This document shows, piece by piece, positions 23,341 to 37,375 of a stretch of DNA of 64,000 nt (its first letter is position 1; every line of letters begins with the position of its first letter). Origin of the DNA: Karalla daura (lineage: Eukaryota > Chordata > Actinopteri > Chaetodontiformes > Leiognathidae); assembly GCA_029224185.1 (NCBI GenBank), contig JANZKI010000029.1, positions 1,116,001-1,180,000 of the forward strand, read 5' to 3'. The notes beneath the pieces were generated by a model that was not told the origin of the DNA, did no database searches, and was given only the letters and a program-made list of their open reading frames with translations. The position numbers were made by a program, and so were the translations under genes.

Positions 23341-25559
23341 CTCTTAGTTCAGCCTGTTTACAGCCCCCTGCATAGGAGACTGCGGGGAAAAGCGCTTTGA
23401 AAAAGTTTGTTGATACGTGCACCATTGGCCCACACGCAGTGCAGCAACAGGCCTGAAATGTATTCAGAACGCTTAGTTGAGCCTGTTTACAGCCCCCTGC
23501 AAAGGAGATTGCGGGGAAAAGCGCTGTGATAAAGTTTGTTGATACGTGCACCATTGGCCCATACGCAGTGCAGCAACAGGCCTGAAAAGTGTTTAGAACG
23601 CTTAGTTGAGCCTGTTTACAGCCCCCTGCATCGGAGACAGCGGGGAAAAGCTCTTTGAAAAAGTTTGTTGACACGTGCACCGTTGGCCCACACGCAGTGC
23701 AGCAACAGGCCTGAAAAGTGTTTAGAACGCTTAGTTGAGCCTGGTTACATCCCCCTGCATAGGAGACTGCGGGGAAAAGTGCTTTGAAAAAGTTTGTTGA
23801 TACGTGCACCATTGGCCCATACGCAGTGCAGCAACAGGCCTGAAAAGTGTTTAGAACGCTTAGTTGAGCCTGTTTACAGCCCCCTGCATAGGAGACTGCG
23901 GGGGAAAGCGCTTTGAAAAAGTTTGTTGATACGTGCACCATTGGCCCATACGCAGTGCAGCAACAGGCCTGAAATGTATTCAGAACGCTTAGTTGAGCCT
24001 GTTTACAGCCCCCTGCATAGGAGACTGCGGGGAAAAGCGCTGTGACAAAGTTTGTTGATACGTGCACCATTGGCCCATACGCAGTGCAGCAACAGGCCTG
24101 AAAAGTGTTTAGAACGCTTAGTTGAGCCTGTTTACAGCCCCCTGCATAGGAGACTGCGGGGAAAAGCGCTTTGAAAAAGTTTGTTGATACGTGCACCATT
24201 GGCCCATACGCAGTGCAGCAACAGGCCTGAAATGTATTCAGAACGCTTAGTTGAGCCTGTTTACAGCCCCCTGCAAAGGAGATTGCGGGGAAAAGCGCTG
24301 TGATAAAGTTTGTTGATACGTGCACCATTGGCCCATACGCAGTGCAGCAACAGGCCTGAAAAGTGTTTAGAACGCTTAGTTGAGCCTGTTTACAGCCCCG
24401 TGCATAGGAGACTGCGGGGAAAAGTGCTTTGAAAAAGTTTGTTGATACGTGCACCATTGGCCCATACGCAGTGCAGCAACATGCCTGAAAAGTGTTTAGA
24501 ACGCTTAGTTGAGCCTGTTTACAGCCCCCTGCATAGGAGACTGCGGGGAAAAGCGCTTTGAAAAAGTTTGTTGATACTTGCACCATTGGCCCATACGCAG
24601 TGCAGCAACAGGCCTGAAAAGTGTTTAGAACGCTTAGTTGAGCCTGTTTACAGCCCCCTGCATCGGAGACTGCGGGGAAAAGCACTTTGAAAAAGTTTGT
24701 TGACACGTGCACCGTTGGCCCACACGCAGTGCAGCAACAGGCCTGAAAAGTGTTTAGAACGCTTAGTTGAGCCTGTTTACATCCCCCTGCATAGGAGACT
24801 GCGGGGAAAAGTGCTTTGAAAAAGTTTGTTGATACGTGCACCATTGGCCCATACGCAGTGCAGCAACAGGCCTGAAAAGTGTTTAGAACGCTTAGTTGAG
24901 CCTGTTTACAGCCCCCTGCATAGGAGACTGCGGGGAAAAGCGCTTTGAAAAAGTTTGTTGATACGTGCACCATTGGCCCATACGCAGTGCAGCAACAGGC
25001 CTGAAATGTATTCAGAACGCTTAGTTGAGCCTGTTTACAGCCCCCTGCATAGGAGACTGCGGGGAAAAGCGCTGTGACAAAGTTTGTTGATACGTGCACC
25101 ATTGGCCCATACGCAGTGCAGCAACAGGCCTGAAAAGTGTTTAGAACGCTTAGTTGAGCCTGTTTACAGCCCCCTGCAAAGGAGACTGCGGGGAAAAGTG
25201 CTTTGAAAAACTTTGTTGATACGTGCACCATTGGCCCATACGCAGTGCAGCAACAGGCCTGAAAAGTGTTTAGAACGCTTAGTTGAGCCTGTTTACAGCC
25301 CCCTGCATCGGAGACTGCGGGGAAAAGCACTTTGAAAAAGTTTGTTGATACGTGCACCTTTGGCCCATACGCAGTGCAGCAACAGGCCTGAAAAGTGTTT
25401 AGAACGCTTAGTTGAGCCTGTTTACAGCCCCCTGCATAGGAGACTGCGGGGAAAAGCACTTTGAAAGAGTTTGTTGATACGTGCACCATTGGCCCACACG
25501 CAGTGCAGCAACAGGCCTGAAAAGTGTTTAGAACGCTTAGTTGAGCCTGTTTGCAGCCC

Positions 25560-27339
25560 CCTGCATAGGAGACTGCGGGGAAAAGCGCTTTGAAAAAGTT
25601 TGTTGATACGTGCACCATTGGCCCATACGCAGTGCAGCAACAGGCCTGAAATGTATTCAGAACGCTTAGTTGAGCCTGTTTACAGCCCCCTGCATAGGAG
25701 ACTGCGGGGAAAAGCGCTGTGACAAAGTTTGTTGATACGTGCACCATTGGCCCATACGCAGTGCAGCAACAGGCCTGAAATGTATTCAGATCGCTTAGTT
25801 GAGCCTGTTTACAGCCCCCTGCATAGGAGACTGCGGGGAAAAGCGCTGTGACAAAGTTTGTTGATACGTGCACCATTGGCCCATACGCAGTGCAGCAACA
25901 GGCCTGAAATGTATTCAGAACGCTTAGTTGAGCCTGTTTACAGCCCCCTGCATAGTAGACTGCGGGGAAAAGCGCTATGATAAAGTTTGTTGATACGTGC
26001 ACCATTGGCCCATACGCAGTGCAGCAACAGGCCTGAAAAGTGTTTGGAACGCTTTGTTGAGCCTGTTTGCAGCCCCCTGCATCGGAGACTGCGGGGAAAA
26101 GCGCTTTGAAAAAGTTTGTTGAGACGTGCACCTTTGGCCCACACGCAGTGCAGCAGCAGGCCTGAACAGTGTTCAGAACGCTTAGTTGAGCCTGTTTACA
26201 GCCCCCTACATAGGAGACTGCGGGGAAAAGCGCTTTGAAAAAGTTTGTTGATACGTGCACCATTGGCCCACAAGCAGTGCAGCAACAGGCCTGAAAAGTG
26301 TTTAGAACGCTTAGTTGAGCCTGTTTACATCCCCCTGCATAGGAAACTGCGGGGAAAAGCGCTTTGAAAAAGTTTGTTGATACGTGCACCATTGGCCCAT
26401 ACGCAGTGCAGCAACAGGCCTGAAAAGTGTTTAGAACGCTTAGTTGAGCCTGTTTACAGCCCCCTGCATAGGAGACTGCGGGGGAAAGCGCTTTGAAAAA
26501 GTTTGTTGATACGTGCACCATTGGCCCATACGCAGTGCAGCAACAGGCCTGAAATGTATTCAGAACGCTTAGTTGAGCCTGTTTACAGCCCCCTGCATAG
26601 GAGACTGCGGGGAAAAGCGCTGTGACAAAGTTTGTTGATACGTGCACCATTGGCCCATACGCAGTGCAGCAACAGGCCTGAAAAGTGTTTAGAACGCTTA
26701 GTTGAGCCTGTTTACAGCCCCCTGCATAGGAGACTGCGGGGAAAAGCGCTTTGAAAAAGTTTGTTGATACGTGCACCATTGGCCCATACGCAGTGCAGCA
26801 ACAGGCCTGAAATGTATTCAGAACGCTTAGTTGAGCCTGTTTACAGCCCCCTGCAAAGGAGATTGCGGGGAAAAGCGCTGTGATAAAGTTTGTTGATACG
26901 TGCACCATTGGCCCATACGCAGTGCAGCAACAGGCCTGAAAAGTGTTTAGGACGCTTAGTTGAGCCTGTTTACAGCCCCGTGCATAGGAGACTGCGGGGA
27001 AAAGTGCTTTGAAAAAGTTTGTTGAGACGTGCACCATTGGCCCATACGCAGTGCAGCAACATGCCTGAAAAGTGTTTAGAACGCTTAGTTGAGCCTGTTT
27101 ACAGCCCCCTGCATAGGAGACTGCGGGGAAAAGCGCTTTGAAAAAGTTTGTTGATACGTGCACCATTGGCCCATACGCAGTGCAGCAACAGGCCTGAAAA
27201 GTGTTTAGAACGCTTAGTTGAGCCTGTTTACAGCCCCCTGCATCGGAGACTGCGGGGAAAAGCACTTTGAAAGAGTTTGTTGATACGTGCACCATTGGCC
27301 CACACGCAGTGCAGCAACAGGCCTGAAAAGTGTTTAGAA
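25560..27339. repeat. Segment duplicated at a 31-monomer offset (3999 bp), right copy
   Basis: This is the partner of 21.56-23.34 kb. Immediately to its right the best match switches to 10.44 kb, so its end is a crossover point. Immediately to its left, 22.2-25.68 kb matches 10.2-13.68 kb at an offset of 11997 bp (93 monomers; acaagcag at 10274 and 22271, aaaacttt at 13214 and 25211). Confidence 0.8.
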
Positions 27340-27340
27340 C

Positions 27341-30300
27341 TCTTAGTTGAGCCTGTTTACAGCCCCCTGCATAGGAGACTGCGGGGGAAAGCGCTTTGAA
27401 AAAGTTTGTTGATACGTGCACCATTGGCCCATACGCAGTGCAGCAACAGGCCTGAAATGTATTCAGAACGCTTAGTTGAGCCTGTTTACAGCCCCCTGCA
27501 TAGGAGACTGCGGGGAAAAGCGCTGTGACAAAGTTTGTTGATACGTGCACCATTGGCCCATACGCAGTGCAGCAACAGGCCTGAAAAGTGTTTAGAACGC
27601 TTAGTTGAGCCTGTTTACAGCCCCCTGCATAGGAGACTGCGGGGAAAAGCGCTTTGAAAAAGTTTGTTGATACGTGCACCATTGGCCCATACGCAGTGCA
27701 GCAACAGGCCTGAAATGTATTCAGAACGCTTAGTTGAGCCTGTTTACAGCCCCCTGCAAAGGAGATTGCGGGGAAAAGCGCTGTGATAAAGTTTGTTGAT
27801 ACGTGCACCATTGGCCCATACGCAGTGCAGCAACAGGCCTGAAAAGTGTTTAGGACGCTTAGTTGAGCCTGTTTACAGCCCCGTGCATAGGAGACTGCGG
27901 GGAAAAGTGCTTTGAAAAAGTTTGTTGAGACGTGCACCATTGGCCCATACGCAGTGCAGCAACATGCCTGAAAAGTGTTTAGAACGCTTAGTTGAGCCTG
28001 TTTACAGCCCCCTGCATAGGAGACTGCGGGGAAAAGCGCTTTGAAAAAGTTTGTTGATACGTGCACCATTGGCCCATACGCAGTGCAGCAACAGGCCTGA
28101 AAAGTGTTTAGAACGCTTAGTTGAGCCTGTTTACAGCCCCCTGCATCGGAGACTGCGGGGAAAAGCACTTTGAAAGAGTTTGTTGATACGTGCACCATTG
28201 GCCCACACGCAGTGCAGCAACAGGCCTGAAAAGTGTTTAGAACTCTTAGTTCAGCCTGTTTACAGCCCCCTGCATAGGAGACTGCGGGGAAAAGCGCTTT
28301 GAAAAAGTTTGTTGATACGTGCACCATTGGCCCACACGCAGTGCAGCAACAGGCCTGAAATGTATTCAGAACGCTTAGTTGAGCCTGTTTACAGCCCCCT
28401 GCAAAGGAGATTGCGGGGAAAAGCGCTGTGATAAAGTTTGTTGATACGTGCACCATTGGCCCATACGCAGTGCAGCAACAGGCCTGAAAAGTGTTTAGAA
28501 CGCTTAGTTGAGCCTGTTTACAGCCCCCTGCATCGGAGACAGCGGGGAAAAGCTCTTTGAAAAAGTTTGTTGACACGTGCACCGTTGGCCCACACGCAGT
28601 GCAGCAACAGGCCTGAAAAGTGTTTAGAACGCTTAGTTGAGCCTGGTTACATCCCCCTGCATAGGAGACTGCGGGGAAAAGTGCTTTGAAAAAGTTTGTT
28701 GATACGTGCACCATTGGCCCATACGCAGTGCAGCAACAGGCCTGAAAAGTGTTTAGAACGCTTAGTTGAGCCTGTTTACAGCCCCCTGCATAGGAGACTG
28801 CGGGGGAAAGCGCTTTGAAAAAGTTTGTTGATACGTGCACCATTGGCCCATACGCAGTGCAGCAACAGGCCTGAAATGTATTCAGAACGCTTAGTTGAGC
28901 CTGTTTACAGCCCCCTGCATAGGAGACTGCGGGGAAAAGCGCTGTGACAAAGTTTGTTGATACGTGCACCATTGGCCCATACGCAGTGCAGCAACAGGCC
29001 TGAAAAGTGTTTAGAACGCTTAGTTGAGCCTGTTTACAGCCCCCTGCATAGGAGACTGCGGGGAAAAGCGCTTTGAAAAAGTTTGTTGATACGTGCACCA
29101 TTGGCCCATACGCAGTGCAGCAACAGGCCTGAAATGTATTCAGAACGCTTAGTTGAGCCTGTTTACAGCCCCCTGCAAAGGAGATTGCGGGGAAAAGCGC
29201 TGTGATAAAGTTTGTTGATACGTGCACCATTGGCCCATACGCAGTGCAGCAACAGGCCTGAAAAGTGTTTAGAACGCTTAGTTGAGCCTGTTTACAGCCC
29301 CGTGCATAGGAGACTGCGGGGAAAAGTGCTTTGAAAAAGTTTGTTGAGAGGTGCACCATTGGCCCATACGCAGTGCAGCAACATGCCTGAAAAGTGTTTA
29401 GAACGCTTAGTTGAGCCTGTTTACAGCCCCCTGCATAGGAGACTGCGGGGAAAAGCGCTTTGAAAAAGTTTGTTGATACGTGCACCATTGGCCCATACGC
29501 AGTGCAGCAACAGGCCTGAAAAGTGTTTAGAACGCTTAGTTGAGCCTGTTTACAGCCCCCTGCATCGGAGACTGCGGGGAAAAGCACTTTGAAAAAGTTT
29601 GTTGACACGTGCACCGTTGGCCCACACGCAGTGCAGCAACAGGCCTGAAAAGTGTTTAGAACGCTTAGTTGAGCCTGTTTACATCCCCCTGCATAGGAGA
29701 CTGCGGGGAAAAGTGCTTTGAAAAAGTTTGTTGATACGTGCACCATTGGCCCATACGCAGTGCAGCAACAGGCCTGAAAAGTGTTTAGAACGCTTAGTTG
29801 AGCCTGTTTACAGCCCCCTGCATAGGAGACTGCGGGGAAAAGCGCTTTGAAAAAGTTTGTTGATACGTGCACCATTGGCCCATACGCAGTGCAGCAACAG
29901 GCCTGAAATGTATTCAGAACGCTTAGTTGAGCCTGTTTACAGCCCCCTGCATAGGAGACTGCGGGGAAAAGCGCTGTGACAAAGTTTGTTGATACGTGCA
30001 CCATTGGCCCATACGCAGTGCAGCAACAGGCCTGAAAAGTGTTTAGAACGCTTAGTTGAGCCTGTTTACAGCCCCCTGCAAAGGAGACTGCGGGGAAAAG
30101 TGCTTTGAAAAACTTTGTTGATACGTGCACCATTGGCCCATACGCAGTGCAGCAACAGGCCTGAAAAGTGTTTAGAACGCTTAGTTGAGCCTGTTTACAG
30201 CCCCCTGCATCGGAGACTGCGGGGAAAAGCACTTTGAAAAAGTTTGTTGATACGTGCACCTTTGGCCCATACGCAGTGCAGCAACAGGCCTGAAAAGTGT

Positions 30301-33300
30301 TTAGAACGCTTAGTTGAGCCTGTTTACAGCCCCCTGCATAGGAGACTGCGGGGAAAAGCACTTTGAAAGAGTTTGTTGATACGTGCACCATTGGCCCACA
30401 CGCAGTGCAGCAACAGGCCTGAAAAGTGTTTAGAACGCTTAGTTGAGCCTGTTTGCAGCCCCCTGCATAGGAGACTGCGGGGAAAAGCGCTTTGAAAAAG
30501 TTTGTTGATACGTGCACCATTGGCCCATACGCAGTGCAGCAACAGGCCTGAAATGTATTCAGAACGCTTAGTTGAGCCTGTTTACAGCCCCCTGCAAAGG
30601 AGATTGCGGGGAAAAGCGCTGTGATAAAGTTTGTTGATACGTGCACCATTGGCCCATACGCAGTGCAGCAACAGGCCTGAAATGTATTCAGAACGCTTAG
30701 TTGAGCCTGTTTACAGCCCCCTGCATAGTAGACTGCGGGGAAAAGCGCTATGATAAAGTTTGTTGATACGTGCACCATTGGCCCATACGCAGTGCAGCAA
30801 CAGGCCTGAAAAGTGTTTGGAACGCTTTGTTGAGCCTGTTTGCAGCCCCCTGCATCGGAGACTGCGGGGAAAAGCGCTTTGAAAAAGTTTGTTGAGACGT
30901 GCACCTTTGGCCCACACGCAGTGCAGCAGCAGGCCTGAACAGAGTTCAGAACGCTTAGTTGAGCCTGTTTACAGCCCCCTGCATAGGAGACTGCGGGGAA
31001 AAGCACTTTGAAAAAGTTTGTTGATACGTGCACCATTGGCCCACAAGCAGTGCAGCAACAGGCCTGAAAAGTGTTTAGAACGCTTAGTTGAGCCTGTTTA
31101 CATCCCCCTGCATAGGAAACTGCGGGGAAAAGCGCTTTGAAAAAGTTTGTTGATACGTGCACCATTGGCCCATACGCAGTGCAGCAACAGGCCTGAAAAG
31201 TGTTTAGAACGCTTAGTTGAGCCTGTTTACAGCCCCCTGCATAGGAGACTGCGGGGGAAAGCGCTTTGAAAAAGTTTGTTGATACGTGCACCATTGGCCC
31301 ATACGCAGTGCAGCAACAGGCCTGAAATGTATTCAGAACGCTTAGTTGAGCCTGTTTACAGCCCCCTGCATAGGAGACTGCGGGGACAAGCGCTGTGACA
31401 AAGTTTGTTGATACGTGCACCATTGGCCCATACGCAGTGCAGCAACAGGCCTGAAAAGTGTTTAGAACGCATAGTTGAGCCCGTTTACAGCCCCCTGCAT
31501 AGGAGACTGCGGGGAAAAGCGCTTTGAAAAAGTTTGTTGATACGTGCACCATTGGCCCATACGCAGTGCAGCAACAGGCCTGAAATGTATTCAGAACGCT
31601 TAGTTGAGCCTGTTTACAGCCCCCTGCATAGGAGACTGCGGGGAAAAGCGCTGTGACAAAGTTTGTTGATACGTGCACCATTGGCCCATACGCAGTGCAG
31701 CAACAGGCCTGAAAAGTGTTTAGAACGCTTAGTTGAGCCTGTTTACAGCCCCCTGCAAAGGAGACTGCGGGGAAAAGTGCTTTGAAAAAGTTTGTTGATC
31801 CGTGCACCATTGGCCCATACGCAGTGCAGCAACAGGCCTGAAAAGTGTTTAGAACGCTTAGTTGAGCCTGTTTACAGCCCCCTGCATCGGAGACTGCGGG
31901 GAAAAGCGCTTTGAAAAAGTTTGTTGATACGTGCACCATTGGCCCATACGCAGTGCAGCAACAGGCCTGAAATGTATTCAGAACGCTTAGTTGAGCCTGT
32001 TTACAGCCCCCTGCATAGGAGACTGCGGGGAAAAGCGCTGTGACAAAGTTTGTTGATACGTGCACCATTGGCCCATACGCAGTGCAGCAACAGGCCTGAA
32101 AAGTGTTTAGAACGCTTAGTTGAGCCTGTTTACAGCCCCCTGCATAGGAGACTGCGGGGAAAAGCGCTTTGAAAAAGTTTGTTGATACGTGCACCATTGG
32201 CCCATACGCAGTGCAGCAACAGGCCTGAAATGTATTCAGAACGCTTAGTTGAGCCTGTTTACAGCCCCCTGCATAGGAGACTGCGGGGAAAAGCGCTGTG
32301 ACAAAGTTTGTTGATACGTGCACCATTGGCCCATACGCAGTGCAGCAACAGGCCTGAAAAGTGTTTAGAACGCTTAGTTGAGCCTGTTTACAGCCCCGTG
32401 CATAGGAGACTGCGGGGAAAAGTGCTTTGAAAAAGTTTGTTGAGACGTGCACCATTGGCCCATACGCAGTGCAGCAACATGCCTGAAAAGTGTTTAGAAC
32501 GCTTAGTTGAGCCTGTTTACAGCCCCCTGCATAGGAGACTGCGGGGAAAAGCGCTTTGAAAAAGTTTGTTGATACGTGCACCATTGGCCCATACGCAGTG
32601 CAGCAACAGGCCTGAAAAGTGTTTAGAACGCTTAGTTGAGCCTGTTTACAGCCCCCTGCATCGGAGACTGCGGGGAAAAGCACTTTGAAAAAGTTTGTTG
32701 ACACGTGCACCGTTGGCCCACACGCAGTGCAGCAACAGGCCTGAAAAGTGTTTAGAACGCTTAGTTGAGCCTGTTTACATCCCCCTGCATAGGAGACTGC
32801 GGGGAAAAGTGCTTTGAAAAAGTTTGTTGATACGTGCACCATTGGCCCATACGCAGTGCAGCAACAGGCCTGAAAAGTGTTTAGAACGCTTAGTTGAGCC
32901 TGTTTACAGCCCCCTGCATAGGAGACTCCGGGGAAAAGCGCTTTGAAAAAGTTTGTTGATACGTGCACCATTGGCCCATACGCAGTGCAGCAACAGGCCT
33001 GAAATGTATTCAGAACGCTTAGTTGAGCCTGTTTACAGCCCCCTGCATAGGAGACTGCGGGGAAAAGCGCTGTGACAAAGTTTGTTGATACGTGCACCAT
33101 TGGCCCATACGCAGTGCAGCAACAGGCCTGAAAAGTGTTTAGAACGCTTAGTTGAGCCTGTTTACAGCCCCCTGCAAAGGAGACTGCGGGGAAAAGTGCT
33201 TTGAAAAACTTTGTTGATACGTGCACCATTGGCCCATACGCAGTGCAGCAACAGGCCTGAAAAGTGTTTAGAACGCTTAGTTGAGCCTGTTTACAGCCCC

Positions 33301-36300
33301 CTGCATCGGAGACTGCGGGGAAAAGCACTTTGAAAAAGTTTGTTGATACGTGCACCTTTGGCCCATACGCAGTGCAGCAACAGGCCTGAAAAGTGTTTAG
33401 AACGCTTAGTTGAGCCTGTTTACAGCCCCCTGCATAGGAGACTGCGGGGAAAAGCACTTTGAAAGAGTTTGTTGATACGTGCACCATTGGCCCACACGCA
33501 GTGCAGCAACAGGCCTGAAAAGTGTTTAGGACGCTTAGTTGAGCCTGTTTACAGCCCCGTGCATAGGAGACTGCGGGGAAAAGTGCTTTGAAAAAGTTTG
33601 TTGAGACGTGCACCATTGGCCCATACGCAGTGCAGCAACATGCCTGAAAAGTGTTTAGAACGCTTAGTTGAGCCTGTTTACAGCCCCCTGCATAGGAGAC
33701 TGCGGGGAAAAGCGCTTTGAAAAAGTTTGTTGATACGTGCACCATTGGCCCATACGCAGTGCAGCAACAGGCCTGAAAAGTGTTTAGAACGCTTAGTTGA
33801 GCCTGTTTACAGCCCCCTGCATCGGAGACTGCGGGGAAAAGCACTTTGAAAGAGTTTGTTGATACGTGCACCATTGGCCCACACGCAGTGCAGCAACAGG
33901 CCTGAAAAGTGTTTAGAACTCTTAGTTCAGCCTGTTTACAGCCCCCTGCATAGGAGACTGCGGGGAAAAGCGCTTTGAAAAAGTTTGTTGATACGTGCAC
34001 CATTGGCCCACACGCAGTGCAGCAACAGGCCTGAAATGTATTCAGAACGCTTAGTTGAGCCTGTTTACAGCCCCCTGCAAAGGAGATTGCGGGGAAAAGC
34101 GCTGTGATAAAGTTTGTTGATACGTGCACCATTGGCCCATACGCAGTGCAGCAACAGGCCTGAAAAGTGTTTAGAACGCTTAGTTGAGCCTGTTTACAGC
34201 CCCCTGCATCGGAGACAGCGGGGAAAAGCTCTTTGAAAAAGTTTGTTGACACGTGCACCGTTGGCCCACACGCAGTGCAGCAACAGGCCTGAAAAGTGTT
34301 TAGAACGCTTAGTTGAGCCTGGTTACATCCCCCTGCATAGGAGACTGCGGGGAAAAGTGCTTTGAAAAAGTTTGTTGATACGTGCACCATTGGCCCATAC
34401 GCAGTGCAGCAACAGGCCTGAAAAGTGTTTAGAACGCTTAGTTGAGCCTGTTTACAGCCCCCTGCATAGGAGACTGCGGGGGAAAGCGCTTTGAAAAAGT
34501 TTGTTGATACGTGCACCATTGGCCCATACGCAGTGCAGCAACAGGCCTGAAATGTATTCAGAACGCTTAGTTGAGCCTGTTTACAGCCCCCTGCATAGGA
34601 GACTGCGGGGAAAAGCGCTGTGACAAAGTTTGTTGATACGTGCACCATTGGCCCATACGCAGTGCAGCAACAGGCCTGAAAAGTGTTTAGAACGCTTAGT
34701 TGAGCCTGTTTACAGCCCCCTGCATAGGAGACTGCGGGGAAAAGCGCTTTGAAAAAGTTTGTTGATACGTGCACCATTGGCCCATACGCAGTGCAGCAAC
34801 AGGCCTGAAATGTATTCAGAACGCTTAGTTGAGCCTGTTTACAGCCCCCTGCAAAGGAGATTGCGGGGAAAAGCGCTGTGATAAAGTTTGTTGATACGTG
34901 CACCATTGGCCCATACGCAGTGCAGCAACAGGCCTGAAAAGTGTTTAGAACGCTTAGTTGAGCCTGTTTACAGCCCCGTGCATAGGAGACTGCGGGGAAA
35001 AGTGCTTTGAAAAAGTTTGTTGAGACGTGCACCATTGGCCCATACGCAGTGCAGCAACATGCCTGAAAAGTGTTTAGAACGCTTAGTTGAGCCTGTTTAC
35101 AGCCCCCTGCATAGGAGACTGCGGGGAAAAGCGCTTTGAAAAAGTTTGTTGATACGTGCACCATTGGCCCATACGCAGTGCAGCAACAGGCCTGAAAAGT
35201 GTTTAGAACGCTTAGTTGAGCCTGTTTACAGCCCCCTGCATCGGAGACTGCGGGGAAAAGCACTTTGAAAAAGTTTGTTGACACGTGCACCGTTGGCCCA
35301 CACGCAGTGCAGCAACAGGCCTGAAAAGTGTTTAGAACGCTTAGTTGAGCCTGTTTACATCCCCCTGCATAGGAGACTGCGGGGAAAAGTGCTTTGAAAA
35401 AGTTTGTTGATACGTGCACCATTGGCCCATACGCAGTGCAGCAACAGGCCTGAAAAGTGTTTAGAACGCTTAGTTGAGCCTGTTTACAGCCCCCTGCATA
35501 GGAGACTGCGGGGAAAAGCACTTTGAAAAAGTTTGTTGATACGTGCACCATTGGCCCACAAGCAGTGCAGCAACAGGCCTGAAAAGTGTTTAGAACGCTT
35601 AGTTGAGCCTGTTTACATCCCCCTGCATAGGAAACTGCGGGGAAAAGCGCTTTGAAAAAGTTTGTTGATACGTGCACCATTGGCCCATACGCAGTGCAGC
35701 AACAGGCCTGAAAAGTGTTTAGAACGCTTAGTTGAGCCTGTTTACAGCCCCCTGCATAGGAGACTGCGGGGGAAAGCGCTTTGAAAAAGTTTGTTGATAC
35801 GTGCACCATTGGCCCATACGCAGTGCAGCAACAGGCCTGAAATGTATTCAGAACGCTTAGTTGAGCCTGTTTACAGCCCCCTGCATAGGAGACTGCGGGG
35901 AAAAGCGCTGTGACAAAGTTTGTTGATACGTGCACCATTGGCCCATACGCAGTGCAGCAACAGGCCTGAAAAGTGTTTAGAACGCTTAGTTGAGCCTGTT
36001 TACAGCCCCCTGCATAGGAGACTGCGGGGAAAAGCGCTTTGAAAAAGTTTGTTGATACGTGCACCATTGGCCCATACGCAGTGCAGCAACAGGCCTGAAA
36101 TGTATTCAGAACGCTTAGTTGAGCCTGTTTACAGCCCCCTGCAAAGGAGATTGCGGGGAAAAGCGCTGTGATAAAGTTTGTTGATACGTGCACCATTGGC
36201 CCATACGCAGTGCAGCAACAGGCCTGAAAAGTGTTTAGGACGCTTAGTTGAGCCTGTTTACAGCCCCGTGCATAGGAGACTGCGGGGAAAAGTGCTTTGA

Positions 36301-37375
36301 AAAAGTTTGTTGAGACGTGCACCATTGGCCCATACGCAGTGCAGCAACATGCCTGAAAAGTGTTTAGAACGCTTAGTTGAGCCTGTTTACAGCCCCCTGC
36401 ATAGGAGACTGCGGGGAAAAGCGCTTTGAAAAAGTTTGTTGATACGTGCACCATTGGCCCATACGCAGTGCAGCAACAGGCCTGAAAAGTGTTTAGAACG
36501 CTTAGTTGAGCCTGTTTACAGCCCCCTGCATCGGAGACTGCGGGGAAAAGCACTTTGAAAGAGTTTGTTGATACGTGCACCATTGGCCCACACGCAGTGC
36601 AGCAACAGGCCTGAAAAGTGTTTAGAACTCTTAGTTCAGCCTGTTTACAGCCCCCTGCATAGGAGACTGCGGGGAAAAGCGCTTTGAAAAAGTTTGTTGA
36701 TACGTGCACCATTGGCCCACACGCAGTGCAGCAACAGGCCTGAAATGTATTCAGAACGCTTAGTTGAGCCTGTTTACAGCCCCCTGCATAGGAGACTGCG
36801 GGGAAAAGCGCTTTGAAAAAGTTTGTTGATACGTGCACCATTGGCCCATACGCAGTGCAGCAACAGGCCTGAAATGTATTCAGAACGCTTAGTTGAGCCT
36901 GTTTACAGCCCCCTGCATAGGAGACTGCGGGGAAAAGCGCTGTGACAAAGTTTGTTGATACGTGCACCATTGGCCCATACGCAGTGCAGCAACAGGCCTG
37001 AAATGTATTCAGATCGCTTAGTTGAGCCTGTTTACAGCCCCCTGCATAGGAGACTGCGGGGAAAAGCGCTGTGACAAAGTTTGTTGATACGTGCACCATT
37101 GGCCCATACGCAGTGCAGCAACAGGCCTGAAATGTATTCAGAACGCTTAGTTGAGCCTGTTTACAGCCCCCTGCATAGTAGACTGCGGGGAAAAGCGCTA
37201 TGATAAAGTTTGTTGATACGTGCACCATTGGCCCATACGCAGTGCAGCAACAGGCCTGAAAAGTGTTTGGAACGCTTTGTTGAGCCTGTTTGCAGCCCCC
37301 TGCATCGGAGACTGCGGGGAAAAGCGCTTTGAAAAAGTTTGTTGAGACGTGCACCTTTGGCCCACACGCAGTGCA
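27341..37375. repeat. Macro-duplication, right copy (about 10 kb)
   Basis: This is the partner of 10.44-22.15 kb. Its left edge coincides with a hybrid monomer at 27340 (actcttagttgagcc). Its right edge near 37375 is where gcagcagcagg in the left copy is replaced by gcagcaacagg and one monomer is missing. Two extra monomers lie between 31.38 and 31.64 kb. Private substitutions are few, for example gagaggtg at about 29349 in place of gagacgtg, so the duplication looks recent. Confidence 0.85.
31055..33520. repeat. Segment duplicated at a 49-monomer offset (6321 bp), left copy
   Basis: The catagttgagcccg change at 31470 and the gatccgtg change at 31798 recur exactly 6321 bp on, at 37791 and 38119. 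The match ends near 33520, where taggacgctt replaces tagaacgctt. Confidence 0.8.
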
